Assembly: GCA_018240465.1 (NCBI GenBank)
Contig: JAFEFS010000098.1
Location: 1 to 62,036 of the forward strand
Direction of reading: 5' to 3'
DNA length: 62,036 bases
Source of the DNA: Pseudomonadota bacterium
Lineage (GTDB): Bacteria; Pseudomonadota; Gammaproteobacteria; Xanthomonadales; Rhodanobacteraceae
In this document: positions 30,246 to 39,774 of the stretch, in pieces
Layout: each line of letters starts with the position of its first letter
Numbering within the stretch: the stretch's first letter is position 1
Notes under the pieces: model-generated
The model's input: only the letters and a program-made list of their open reading frames with translations
Told to the model about the DNA's origin: nothing
Database searches by the model: none
Program-made: the position numbers and the translations under genes

Positions 30246-30883
30246 ACACGCAACGCAGAATCCGCGTGATGCTCGTCGACGACCATGCCGTCGTGCGCGT
30301 CGGCTTTCGCATGCTGCTCGAGACCGGTGGCGAGGTCGAGGTGGTCGGCGAAGCCGAGAGCGGCGAAGCGGCGTATCGCGAGTTCGCGCAGGTCGCACCG
30401 GACGTCGTGATCATGGATTTGTCGATGCCGGGCATGGGCGGCATCGAAGCGGTGCGCCGCCTCGTCCTGCGCGACCAGGCGCGCATCCTCGTGCTGTCGG
30501 CGCACGAGGACACGACGCATCCGCAGCGCGTGTTCAAGGCTGGTGCGCTCGGCTACCTGTCCAAGCGCAGCGCGCCCGAGGAGTTGATCGACGCGCTGCG
30601 TGCGGTCGCGGCCGGGCGCATCTACGTCGACGCCGAAATCGCGCGCAAGCTGGCAGCGGGCGGGATCGGAGCCGGCAACGCGCTCGAAGGCCTGTCGGAG
30701 CGGGAATTCAGCGTATTCCTCAAGCTCGCGCACGGCGAATCGGTGCAGACGATCGCGCAGGTGCTGTCGTTGTCGCCGAACACGGTCGGCACGCACCTGT
30801 ACAACATCAAGCAGAAGCTCGGCGCGGGCAACCAGGCCGAGTTGACCTTGATCGCGTTGCGCAATGGCCTGATCGACGCCTGA
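30242..30883 (+). CDS. NarL/FixJ-type response regulator
   Basis: 213 residues. Receiver domain with DDH near the start, phospho-acceptor D59 in [12 protein letters not shown], and Lys in [11 protein letters not shown]. The C-terminal LuxR-type helix-turn-helix reads [17 protein letters not shown] and [20 protein letters not shown] (in pieces). The conserved LxxRE is present. It is the partner of the kinase at 28911-30245. Target genes cannot be inferred. It converges with the Mth938-like gene, with 12 nt between the stops. Confidence 0.94.
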   Translation: MNTQRRIRVMLVDDHAVVRVGFRMLLETGGEVEVVGEAESGEAAYREFAQVAPDVVIMDLSMPGMGGIEAVRRLVLRDQARILVLSAHEDTTHPQRVFKAGALGYLSKRSAPEELIDALRAVAAGRIYVDAEIARKLAAGGIGAGNALEGLSEREFSVFLKLAHGESVQTIAQVLSLSPNTVGTHLYNIKQKLGAGNQAELTLIALRNGLIDA

Positions 30884-30895
30884 GCGCGTGAGGGC

Positions 30896-31270
30896 TCAGC
30901 CCGGAAGGAGAAAGACCGCCACGACCCTGCGCCCCTCGCCGGCGAGTACGTTGAAGGTACGCGCGGCGGCGGCGTTGTCCATCGTTTCGAGGCCGATGCC
31001 GCGCCGGAGAAATTCGCCGAGCACCGCCTGCGCCGGAAACACGGCGCGCATGCCGGTGCCGAGCAGCACGACTTCGGGTTTCAGGGCAAGGATGGTGTCG
31101 ATCGCCGTCGCATCGAGCTGGTCGACCGTGCGCGGCGGAAAATCCGTGACCGCTTCGCTGCTGCTCAACAGCAGGCTGGTGGTGAAGGCGCGATCGATGA
31201 CGACTACGTTCGTGGCATCGGCCTTGCGCACGAACAGTTGTTGTTCGTTGCGTTGTTCGGTCAACTGCAT
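30896..31270 (-). CDS. Mth938-like (DUF498) protein
   Basis: 124 residues matching the Mth938/NDUFAF3-like fold: VVIDRAFTTSLLLSS, ALKPEVVLLGTG and GIGLETMDNAAAARTFNVLAGEGRRVVAVFL (in pieces). This small alpha/beta family has no settled bacterial role. It lies 9 nt after yhbY on the same strand. Confidence 0.85.
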   Translation of the reverse strand: MQLTEQRNEQQLFVRKADATNVVVIDRAFTTSLLLSSSEAVTDFPPRTVDQLDATAIDTILALKPEVVLLGTGMRAVFPAQAVLGEFLRRGIGLETMDNAAAARTFNVLAGEGRRVVAVFLLPG

Positions 31271-31279
31271 GGAAAAGAT

Positions 31280-31576
31280 TCAGCGCGGCAGCGCGATCTT
31301 CGGCGCATCCGCATTGCGGCGGAAATAACTTGCGACATGGCCGATGCGCTGCACGACTTCGGCCCCGGCTTGTCCGGCAAGTTCGTCGATCTGCCGCTTG
31401 CGCGCTTCACGGTCGTCGCCGGCGATCTTCACCTTGACCAGTTCGTGCTGGTCGAGCGCCGCGCCGAATTCCTTGACCAGCGCAGGCGTGACGCCCTTGT
31501 TGCCGACGAGGATGACCGGATTGAGGTCGTGCGCGAGGCCGCGCAGGTAGCGGATCTGGGAATTGGTCAAGGCCAT
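31280..31576 (-). CDS. yhbY: CRM-domain RNA-binding protein YhbY
   Basis: 98 residues from ATG 31576, giving the standard MALTNSQIRYLRGLAHDLNP start. The CRM motif is present (VILVGNKGVTPALV, with GNKG). YhbY binds pre-50S particles and helps ribosome assembly. It is divergent from rlmE, the classic arrangement, with 59 nt between the starts. Confidence 0.94.
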   Translation of the reverse strand: MALTNSQIRYLRGLAHDLNPVILVGNKGVTPALVKEFGAALDQHELVKVKIAGDDREARKRQIDELAGQAGAEVVQRIGHVASYFRRNADAPKIALPR

Positions 31577-31616
31577 GGAATGATGGAAAATCAAAGCGTC
31601 GCGCAGGCGCACAGGG

Positions 31617-31622
31617 TATCAT
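31617..31622 (+). promoter_or_regulatory. -10 box candidate for rlmE-ftsH
   Basis: TATCAT at 31617-31622 in GGGTATCATGCG. If used, transcription begins near 31629, which excludes the ATG at 31621 as the start of rlmE and supports ATG 31636 with a very short leader. The -35 region is poor. Confidence 0.35.
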
Positions 31623-31635
31623 GCGCACCGAATTT

Positions 31636-32256
31636 ATGGCCTCCCGCAGCAAATCCAGTGCCCGTTGGCTGAAGGAGCACTTCAGCGATCCTTACGTCAA
31701 GCGTGCCCAGGCCGAGGGTTGGCGTTCGCGTGCCGTGTTCAAGCTCGAAGAGCTGCTGCAGCGCGATGCGATCCTCAAGCCGGGCATGGTCGTGGTCGAT
31801 CTCGGGGCCGCGCCGGGCGGCTGGTCGCAGATGGTGCGCGAGAAGCTGGGCGAGCGCGGGCGCGTGGTCGCGCTCGACATCCTGCCGATGCAGGGCATCG
31901 CCGGCGTCGATGTCATCGAGGGCGATTTTCGCGAGCAGGGTGTGCTTCGCCAGCTCGAGGTCTTGCTGAACGGCGCGCCGGTGGACCTTGTCTTGAGCGA
32001 CATGGCGCCCAATATGAGTGGTGTAACCGTGGCCGATCAGGCGCGGGCCATGCATCTATCTGAGTTAGCTAGAGATTTTGCGTCCGTCCACTTGAAACCC
32101 GGCGGTGCGTTTTTGATAAAGCTTTTCCAGGGGCGCGACTACGACGCGTACCTGAAAAGCTTGCGCCAGGGCTATGAGCGCGTCAGCATTCGGAAGCCGA
32201 AGGCGTCACGCGCGCGCAGCCCCGAGGTTTACGCGCTGGCGACGGGAAAGAAGTAG
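31636..32256 (+). CDS. rlmE: 23S rRNA (uridine2552-2'-O)-methyltransferase
   Basis: 206 residues from ATG 31636, giving MASRSKSSARWLKEHFSDPY as in relatives. Motifs: RSRAVFKLEEL, the SAM site VVDLGAAPGGWSQ, DLVLSDMAPNMSG and the Lys in FLIKLFQG complete the KDKE set. It methylates U2552 of 23S rRNA late in 50S assembly. It is followed by ftsH, as in E. coli. Confidence 0.96.
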   Translation: MASRSKSSARWLKEHFSDPYVKRAQAEGWRSRAVFKLEELLQRDAILKPGMVVVDLGAAPGGWSQMVREKLGERGRVVALDILPMQGIAGVDVIEGDFREQGVLRQLEVLLNGAPVDLVLSDMAPNMSGVTVADQARAMHLSELARDFASVHLKPGGAFLIKLFQGRDYDAYLKSLRQGYERVSIRKPKASRARSPEVYALATGKK

Positions 32257-32264
32257 GTTTTTTG

Positions 32265-32294
32265 CCGTCATTCCGGCGCAAGCCGGAATGACGG
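32265..32294. repeat. REP-like palindrome between rlmE and ftsH
   Basis: Perfect 13-bp arms (CCGTCATTCCGGC and its complement) with a 4-nt loop. GTCATTCCGGC...GCCGGAATGAC is a dispersed intergenic palindrome in many proteobacteria. The run of T precedes the hairpin on the plus strand, so this is not an intrinsic terminator for rlmE. Confidence 0.8.
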
Positions 32295-32334
32295 GAAGCA
32301 AAGCGGCAGTCGGCCGCACGATGAGTCAAGGCAA

Positions 32335-34260
<1,926 letters not shown>

Positions 34261-34283
34261 ACGTTTGCCGGCAGATCGATTTG

Positions 34284-34309
34284 AAAGCCGCCTCCGGGCG
34301 GCTTTTTTT
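34284..34309 (+). terminator. Intrinsic terminator after ftsH
   Basis: GCCGCC-TCCG-GGCGGC is a perfect 6-bp GC stem with a tetraloop, preceded by AAA and followed by seven T. It starts 24 nt after the ftsH stop and ends the rlmE-ftsH transcript. Confidence 0.9.
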
Positions 34310-34466
34310 GTTGCTGTTGCTTGCGCCGCGGCGACGAATTGCCGAAACTCGCCACGAACGTCAAGGTACGGCGTGAACACGACACTGTGCAGCATCGTGT
34401 CCACGCGATGTCGGAGTGGCGGCGGCGAGCATCGCCGATGCCGTGAATCCGCCGGGGGGCAGCAGA

Positions 34467-35270
34467 ATGTTGCGTCGTGTCGTCGCGAATATCCGTCGCC
34501 AGGACTGGACGGCCGTTGTCGTCGAACTGGCGGTCGTCGTCATCGGCGTGTTCCTCGGCGTGCAGGCAGCGAACTGGAACGAGGATCGCGAGAAAGACCG
34601 GAAGTCCGTCGAGTTCACCGCGCGGCTCAAGGACGATCTGCGCGTGGAGGCCTGGAATTACGAGTTCCAGATTGAGTACAACAAACAAGTGCTGGCCAAT
34701 GCGCAGCGCGCGGTCGACGCACTGACCGGCAAGGCGCCGCTTGCCGACGAAGCTCTGCTGATTGCTGCCTATCGCGCCACGCAGCTCAACGTCAACTCGC
34801 GCCGCCGCGCCACCTATGATGAACTGACCTCGACTGGCGAGATCAGTCTGATCCGAGATCAGGGGCTGCGCACGCTCGCCATAGATGTCTACACCCTGCC
34901 GGTGGTCGACCAGATCGAGCGGGATGGTCGGCAGTCCGAATATCGTCGTGCGTTCCGCATGGCATTTGCCTACGAAATCCAGCGCGCACTGGCCGAAAAG
35001 TGCGGCGACCACAACGTGCTGGTCGGCGACTACGCGGGTATCGCGACAGCGCTCGATTATCCCTGCTCGACCGGGCTTGCGCCGGACGCCATCGCCGCCG
35101 GCGCCGCCACTCTGCGCAAGGACCCCAAGTTCGTGGAGCTGCTGCAATTGCGCATGGCCGATATAGCAACGGACTTGGGCAACATGACGGACTATTTCGC
35201 GCCATACATGCGCGGGCCTTTGCAGAATTTGCGCGAACCGCTGCAGCGGCTGGCGAAGGAAAAGCGGTGA
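34467..35270 (+). CDS. DUF6090-like membrane protein
   Basis: 267 residues from ATG 34467. A single N-terminal helix (TAVVVELAVVVIGVFLGVQ) followed by AANWNEDREKDRKS, then a cytoplasmic or periplasmic helical region of about 230 residues. That opening (helix, then ANWNE) matches the DUF6090 family, whose function is unknown. It starts after the ftsH terminator, so it is a separate unit, and its stop overlaps the start of the TolB/TPR gene (GTGA). Confidence 0.8.
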   Translation: MLRRVVANIRRQDWTAVVVELAVVVIGVFLGVQAANWNEDREKDRKSVEFTARLKDDLRVEAWNYEFQIEYNKQVLANAQRAVDALTGKAPLADEALLIAAYRATQLNVNSRRRATYDELTSTGEISLIRDQGLRTLAIDVYTLPVVDQIERDGRQSEYRRAFRMAFAYEIQRALAEKCGDHNVLVGDYAGIATALDYPCSTGLAPDAIAAGAATLRKDPKFVELLQLRMADIATDLGNMTDYFAPYMRGPLQNLREPLQRLAKEKR

Positions 35271-37042
35271 GGTTGTTCGCCGAACTCAAGCGCCGCAATG
35301 TGCTGCGCGCGGGCGTGCTTTACATCGGCGCGGTGTGGGCGTTGGCGCAGGGCATCGCGCAACTGGGGCCGTCGTTCGGTGCACCGGAATGGCTCGTACG
35401 CGGGTTCGTGGTTGCCGCCGTGATCGGCTTTCCGTTCTGGCTCGCGTTCGCGTGGTTCTACGAGTGGACGCCGCAAGGGCTCAAGCGCGAGAGTGAAATC
35501 GCCGCGGACGCATCGATCACGCGCTCGACCGGACGCAAGCTGGATTTCTGGATCATCGGCGTGCTCGCGGTCGCGGTGATTCTGTTGTTGACGGATCGTT
35601 TCGCGATGCGCAAGAGCGATGCTGCTGCCGCGATTGCTGACAAGTCCATCGCCGTGCTGCCGCTGGCCAACGACAGCGGCGACAAGGATCAGCAGTATTT
35701 TTCCGATGGTTTGTCGGAGGACTTGATCAACGCGCTGTCGCAATTCACGGGCCTGAAGGTCATTAGCCGCAACTCTTCGTTCCAGTTTCGCGACAGCCGC
35801 GACGACAGCCGGACCATCGGCACAAAACTCGGTGTGGCGCATCTGCTGGAAGGTAGCGTGCGGCGCGTCGGCGACATGGTGCGGGTCACGGCGGAACTGG
35901 TGAATGCCGCGGACAGCCGCACGCTGTGGTCGCAGCGTTACGACCGGCCGTACACCGATCTGTTCGCATTGCAGGACGACATCACCCGGCAAGTCGCCGA
36001 GGCGTTGAAAACGAAATTGCTCGAAGGTACCGCCACCAATGCGCAAAGCGATCGTCCGCCCAGCGGCAACCTCGATGCGTACAACGCCTATCTGCAGGGC
36101 GTCTTCGTTGCCAGACGCAACACCGACGCGGGCATGCGCGAGGCCATCGCGCACTACGAGGAAGCAATCCGCCTCGATCCGCACTATGCGCTGGCTTATG
36201 CCATGTTGGCGCGGGCCGAGATGACGCTGCCGACCGTCTTCTCGGTAACGGATCGCAATGAGCGGGATGCGTTGATCACGAAGGCGCGTGCGGCGGTGGC
36301 GACCGCATTGGCGCTGCAGCCGGATCTCGGGCGCGCGCATCAGTCGCGTGCGTTCATCTTGCAAGTCGGCGATCTCGATCTGATCGGGGCGGAAACCGAA
36401 TACCGGCGCGCCGCCGAACTCGCGCCGCAAGACGCCGGCAACGTGTTTTCGCTCGGCATCGTGAATGCATCGTTCGGTCGTCTTGCCGAAGCGGCGATGT
36501 TCGGGCGGCAGGCGGTCGCGCTCGATCCGTTGAGCAGCATCAACTACGTTTATCTCGCACGCACACTGCGTGCGCTCGGTCGCTACGACGAAGTCGAATC
36601 CACCCTGCGCAAGGCGCTCGAAATCAATCCGATGGGGGCGCAAACCGGGTGCGAGCTGGCGATCCTGCAAATCCTGCGCGGCAACGCGGCCGCTGCCATC
36701 GACCTCGCGCAGCGCGAAACCGATCCGTTTTGGCGTAGTTTTGCGCTGACTCTCGCTCATTTCTCCCACGGCGACCAAGCCGAAGCCGATGCCGGGCTCG
36801 AGGGGCTGATCGACAAGTACGGCGACAGCGGCGCGTTCCAGATCGCGCAGGTCTACGCGCTGCGTAAGGAGTCGGACAAGATGTTCGAATGGCTCGATCG
36901 CGGGCTCTCCGTGCGCGATCCGGGCGTGCCGACGCTGCGCTATGCCGCATTCGTCATGGATTACAGCGCCGATCCGCGTTTCGTCGCCTTCGCGAAGAAG
37001 ATCGGGTTGCCGCCCGTCGCTGACGCAAAGACGATGCCGTAA
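35267..37042 (+). CDS. Membrane protein with TolB-like domain and TPRs
   Basis: 591 residues from GTG 35267, overlapping the preceding stop. The upstream in-frame sequence back to 35000 lies inside the previous gene and is rejected. It has three membrane helices in the first 110 residues (YIGAVWALAQGIAQ; FVVAAVIGFPFWLAFAW; IIGVLAVAVILLLT). Then comes a TolB-like segment: KSIAVLPLANDSGD, FSDGLSEDLINAL, LEGSVRRVGD. Six or more TPR-type helical pairs follow (e.g. AIAHYEEAIRLDPHYALAYAMLAR). This layout is that of proteins annotated adenylate-cyclase-like or TPR, but there is no cyclase catalytic domain. It probably assembles protein complexes; role unknown. Confidence 0.88.
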   Translation: MRLFAELKRRNVLRAGVLYIGAVWALAQGIAQLGPSFGAPEWLVRGFVVAAVIGFPFWLAFAWFYEWTPQGLKRESEIAADASITRSTGRKLDFWIIGVLAVAVILLLTDRFAMRKSDAAAAIADKSIAVLPLANDSGDKDQQYFSDGLSEDLINALSQFTGLKVISRNSSFQFRDSRDDSRTIGTKLGVAHLLEGSVRRVGDMVRVTAELVNAADSRTLWSQRYDRPYTDLFALQDDITRQVAEALKTKLLEGTATNAQSDRPPSGNLDAYNAYLQGVFVARRNTDAGMREAIAHYEEAIRLDPHYALAYAMLARAEMTLPTVFSVTDRNERDALITKARAAVATALALQPDLGRAHQSRAFILQVGDLDLIGAETEYRRAAELAPQDAGNVFSLGIVNASFGRLAEAAMFGRQAVALDPLSSINYVYLARTLRALGRYDEVESTLRKALEINPMGAQTGCELAILQILRGNAAAAIDLAQRETDPFWRSFALTLAHFSHGDQAEADAGLEGLIDKYGDSGAFQIAQVYALRKESDKMFEWLDRGLSVRDPGVPTLRYAAFVMDYSADPRFVAFAKKIGLPPVADAKTMP

Positions 37043-37051
37043 GCTTCACGC

Positions 37052-37954
37052 ATGTTCGATACCACTCCCATCCTCGACTGCGCCGGCCGCGCGCTGAAAC
37101 TCGATCGCGCGCGCATTGCCGGCATCCTCAATCTGACCGGCGATTCGTTTTCCGGCGACGGTTTGCGCGGCGACATCGATGCCGCCGTCGCGCAGGGCGT
37201 GGCGATGGTGGAGCGGGGTGCGGACCTGCTCGATGTTGGCGCGGAGTCGACGCGGCCCGGTGCGGGCGAGGTTTCGGCAGATGAGGAAATCGCACGCGTC
37301 GTGCCGGTGATCGAAGCCTTGGCGAAGCGCGTCGAGGTGCCGATCTCGATCGACACGAGCAAACCCGAAGTAATGCGCGCAGCGGTTGCCGCGGGCGCGG
37401 GCATGATCAACGATGTGTACGCGCTGCGTCGTGACGGCGCGCTCGATGCCGCGGCGGAATTGAAGGTGCCGGTGTGCCTGATGCACATGCAGGGTGAACC
37501 GCGCACGATGCAGGATGCGCCGCACTACGACGATGTCGTCGGCGAGGTGAAGAATTTCCTCGCCGGCCGCATCTTCGCCTGCGAGATGAGCGGTATCGAC
37601 AGAAAGCGCATCGTCGTCGATCCGGGCTTCGGCTTCGGCAAGACCCTGGAGCACAATCTCGCCTTGCTGCGTGGACTCGATCAGCTCGCCGCGCTCGGCG
37701 TGCCGCTGCTCGCCGGGCTGTCGCGCAAGGGCATGATCGGCGCGCTGACCGGCCGCGATGTCGAATACCGCGCCGCCGGTTCCGCCGCTGCGGCGCTGAT
37801 CGCCGTGCAGAAAGGCGCGCTGATCGTGCGCGTGCACGACGTTGCCGCGACGCGCGACGCGCTCGCGATCTGGCACGGTGTTGTCAGTGGCACGGTTCCG
37901 GCGAAGAAGGCGCAAAAGCAGTTCGGCTCGCAGCGCTTCGACGACGACGACTGA
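37052..37954 (+). CDS. folP: Dihydropteroate synthase
   Basis: 300 residues. Motifs: ILNLTGDSFSGDG in loop 1 (usually TPDSFSDGG), DVGAESTRPGA, ISIDTSKPEVMRAA, MINDV, LMHMQGEPRTMQ, and VVDPGFGFGKTLEHN with SRKG. It condenses pABA with dihydropterin pyrophosphate in folate synthesis and is the sulfonamide target. The loop-1 Pro to Gly and DVGGES to DVGAES differences sit by the pterin/pABA site. It begins 9 nt after the TPR gene; in other species it directly follows ftsH. Confidence 0.95.
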   Translation: MFDTTPILDCAGRALKLDRARIAGILNLTGDSFSGDGLRGDIDAAVAQGVAMVERGADLLDVGAESTRPGAGEVSADEEIARVVPVIEALAKRVEVPISIDTSKPEVMRAAVAAGAGMINDVYALRRDGALDAAAELKVPVCLMHMQGEPRTMQDAPHYDDVVGEVKNFLAGRIFACEMSGIDRKRIVVDPGFGFGKTLEHNLALLRGLDQLAALGVPLLAGLSRKGMIGALTGRDVEYRAAGSAAAALIAVQKGALIVRVHDVAATRDALAIWHGVVSGTVPAKKAQKQFGSQRFDDDD

Positions 37955-37962
37955 GCGCGCGC

Positions 37963-39042
37963 TCAGCGGCGCCTCTCGGGCGGATTCGAAGGCTGCGATC
38001 GCGCATTGGAGGCGCGCGCCGCATCGACCAGGCTGGCGCCTTGCAGCGCGTCGGGATCGAGCCGGCGCAGCACGCGGCCGTTTGCGTCGAGCACGATCAC
38101 GGCCGGCAGTTGGCGCACGCCGTAGCGGCGGAACAGCGCGCCGTCGCCATCGAGCACGAGCGGTACCTTCACGGCGTATTCGTCGCGGTAGTCGCGCAGG
38201 TCCTGCGCGGAGGCCCATAGCCCGGCGGCGATGCCGATCCAGCGCACGCTCGCATCGCCGCCGTGCGCGACCAGTTGCTCGCGTACGGCCTTGCACCGGG
38301 CGGACGATTTGGGACGCGACTTCTCGAAGTAGCTCTCGCACCACGGCGAGAGAAAGGCGAGCACGGTGCGGCGCCTGCCATCCGGGTCAGCCAGTGCGAT
38401 CTGGCCGCCGTCCAGCGTCTTCGCTTTCGCCGCGGACTGCGCAGAGGTTTCGACCGCCAACCGCGTTTTTGCCGGAGCGGCGGCGATGCCTTGGCGCGCT
38501 TGCGCGAGCGCCGCGTCCAGGCGCGCGTCGGCGAGGTGGCCGACATAGGCGATGCGTCCGGCGCGGTCGATGATCACGTGCTGTGGCGTCACGCGCAGGC
38601 CGAACAGTTCGCCGAGGCGGCCGTCGTCGTCGCGCACGATCGGCATCGTGATCCCGAGCTTGCGGCGGTATTCACGGATCTGCTCCAGCGTGTCGTCGAA
38701 GCCGATGTTGATCGCGACGACTTCGAGATCGGCGCCGGCATGGCGGTAGGCATTCTCGAAATGCGGCATCTGCTCGCGGCAGGGCACGCACCAGGTCGCC
38801 CAGAACTTGAGATAGACGGCCTTGTGTCCGCGCAATGCGGCGAGATCGATCGTCTTGCCATCGATCGTGCCCAGCCTGACCGCGGGCGCCATCTGGCCGA
38901 CCAGGCGGCCACCGGCCTCGGCGGCGAAATCCTGTCCGGTTTCGGCGCGAGCGGGAAGGCCGGTGCCCGACATGGTGGCAGCGAGGAGCAGAGCGGTCAG
39001 GCGCGGAAGGTGGATGAGAAGGCGGCGAACAAGGGCGGGCAT
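37963..39042 (-). CDS. Double-thioredoxin (TlpA-like) exported protein
   Basis: 359 residues from ATG 39042. After a signal peptide (ending GLPARA) a TlpA/redoxin domain has FWATWCVPCREQMP, the active-site CxxC, and TPQHVIIDRAG with the cis-Pro. A second thioredoxin-like domain has SPWCESYFEKSRPKSSARC. There one Cys of the usual pair is missing, but another Cys lies 14 residues on. It probably reduces or oxidises periplasmic disulphides. It converges with folP. Confidence 0.85.
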   Translation of the reverse strand: MPALVRRLLIHLPRLTALLLAATMSGTGLPARAETGQDFAAEAGGRLVGQMAPAVRLGTIDGKTIDLAALRGHKAVYLKFWATWCVPCREQMPHFENAYRHAGADLEVVAINIGFDDTLEQIREYRRKLGITMPIVRDDDGRLGELFGLRVTPQHVIIDRAGRIAYVGHLADARLDAALAQARQGIAAAPAKTRLAVETSAQSAAKAKTLDGGQIALADPDGRRRTVLAFLSPWCESYFEKSRPKSSARCKAVREQLVAHGGDASVRWIGIAAGLWASAQDLRDYRDEYAVKVPLVLDGDGALFRRYGVRQLPAVIVLDANGRVLRRLDPDALQGASLVDAARASNARSQPSNPPERRR

Positions 39043-39176
39043 GGCGGCGGCGTCGGTCGGTGCGGGCACGCTCAGGCTACGCGACATTTGGTTCTGCGCA
39101 CGATCCGATTTTTCAGTTTTTTATAGTGCCAATCTGCTGCCACCCGAACCGATCGGCGACCGAGTCGAAGAGGGGC

Positions 39177-39728
39177 TCAGTGCGGTTTGGCCGTATGCAA
39201 AACCTGGGCGCAGCCGGTTTCGTAGGCTGCGGTCCAGTCCGCGCTCGTCGTCGCGAGCAGCGGGCGAGCGCAGCGTACGTGGATGAGGATCTTCGAGGCG
39301 AGATACCAGGCTTCGCGGTATTCGTAACGCTGCTTGCCGTCGAGCGCGACGTAGTGAGCGGCGTCGGTTCCGCCCTCGGTGCGAGCTTCGTAGCCCGGAG
39401 ATTGCCTGGCTTTGTTGATGCCCGCGTTGACGAGGGCCGGAAATACCGCGGCGTCGTTGAGCAATTTCGCTTCGACCGATACCTGGGCGGCTTCGCCGCT
39501 GCCGGGCTCGGCCGGGTCCTTGATCAGGAAGGCGATGAACTGTGGCGTGCCTTCGGTCTTCTGCATGATCGCGGGCCAGTTCGGCGGGGCGGAGAATTTG
39601 ACCATGCCTTCGTACAACGCGTAAACCGTGCCGGGGTCGCCGGCTTTGCCTTGCTGTGCGGCGGCCGCGCAAACGGGCAGAGCGGCCAGCAGGACGCAGG
39701 CGATGAGAATTCTCGTTCGGGATGTCAT
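39177..39728 (-). CDS. Exported protein of unknown function
   Basis: 183 residues from ATG 39728, which starts a signal peptide (TRILIACVLLAALPVCAAAA). The mature part is a single domain (YALYEGMVKFSAPPNWPAIMQKTEG, AHYVALDGKQRYEYREAWYLASKILIHVRC in pieces) with no family I recognise. It follows the FUSC transporter gene by 46 nt, probably in one transcript. Confidence 0.75.
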   Translation of the reverse strand: MTSRTRILIACVLLAALPVCAAAAQQGKAGDPGTVYALYEGMVKFSAPPNWPAIMQKTEGTPQFIAFLIKDPAEPGSGEAAQVSVEAKLLNDAAVFPALVNAGINKARQSPGYEARTEGGTDAAHYVALDGKQRYEYREAWYLASKILIHVRCARPLLATTSADWTAAYETGCAQVLHTAKPH

Positions 39729-39774
39729 TGCGATCGATGAGCGATGCGACGTAGGCAAGGAGCCGGCGCGCAGT

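Noticed and set aside
32257..32294. Intrinsic terminator after rlmE
   Set aside because: The T-run lies before the hairpin on the plus strand, so the order is wrong for termination.
35000..35266. ATG-type extension of the TolB/TPR protein
   Set aside because: The extension is Arg-rich sequence inside the DUF6090-like gene; GTG 35267 overlaps that stop in the usual coupled manner.
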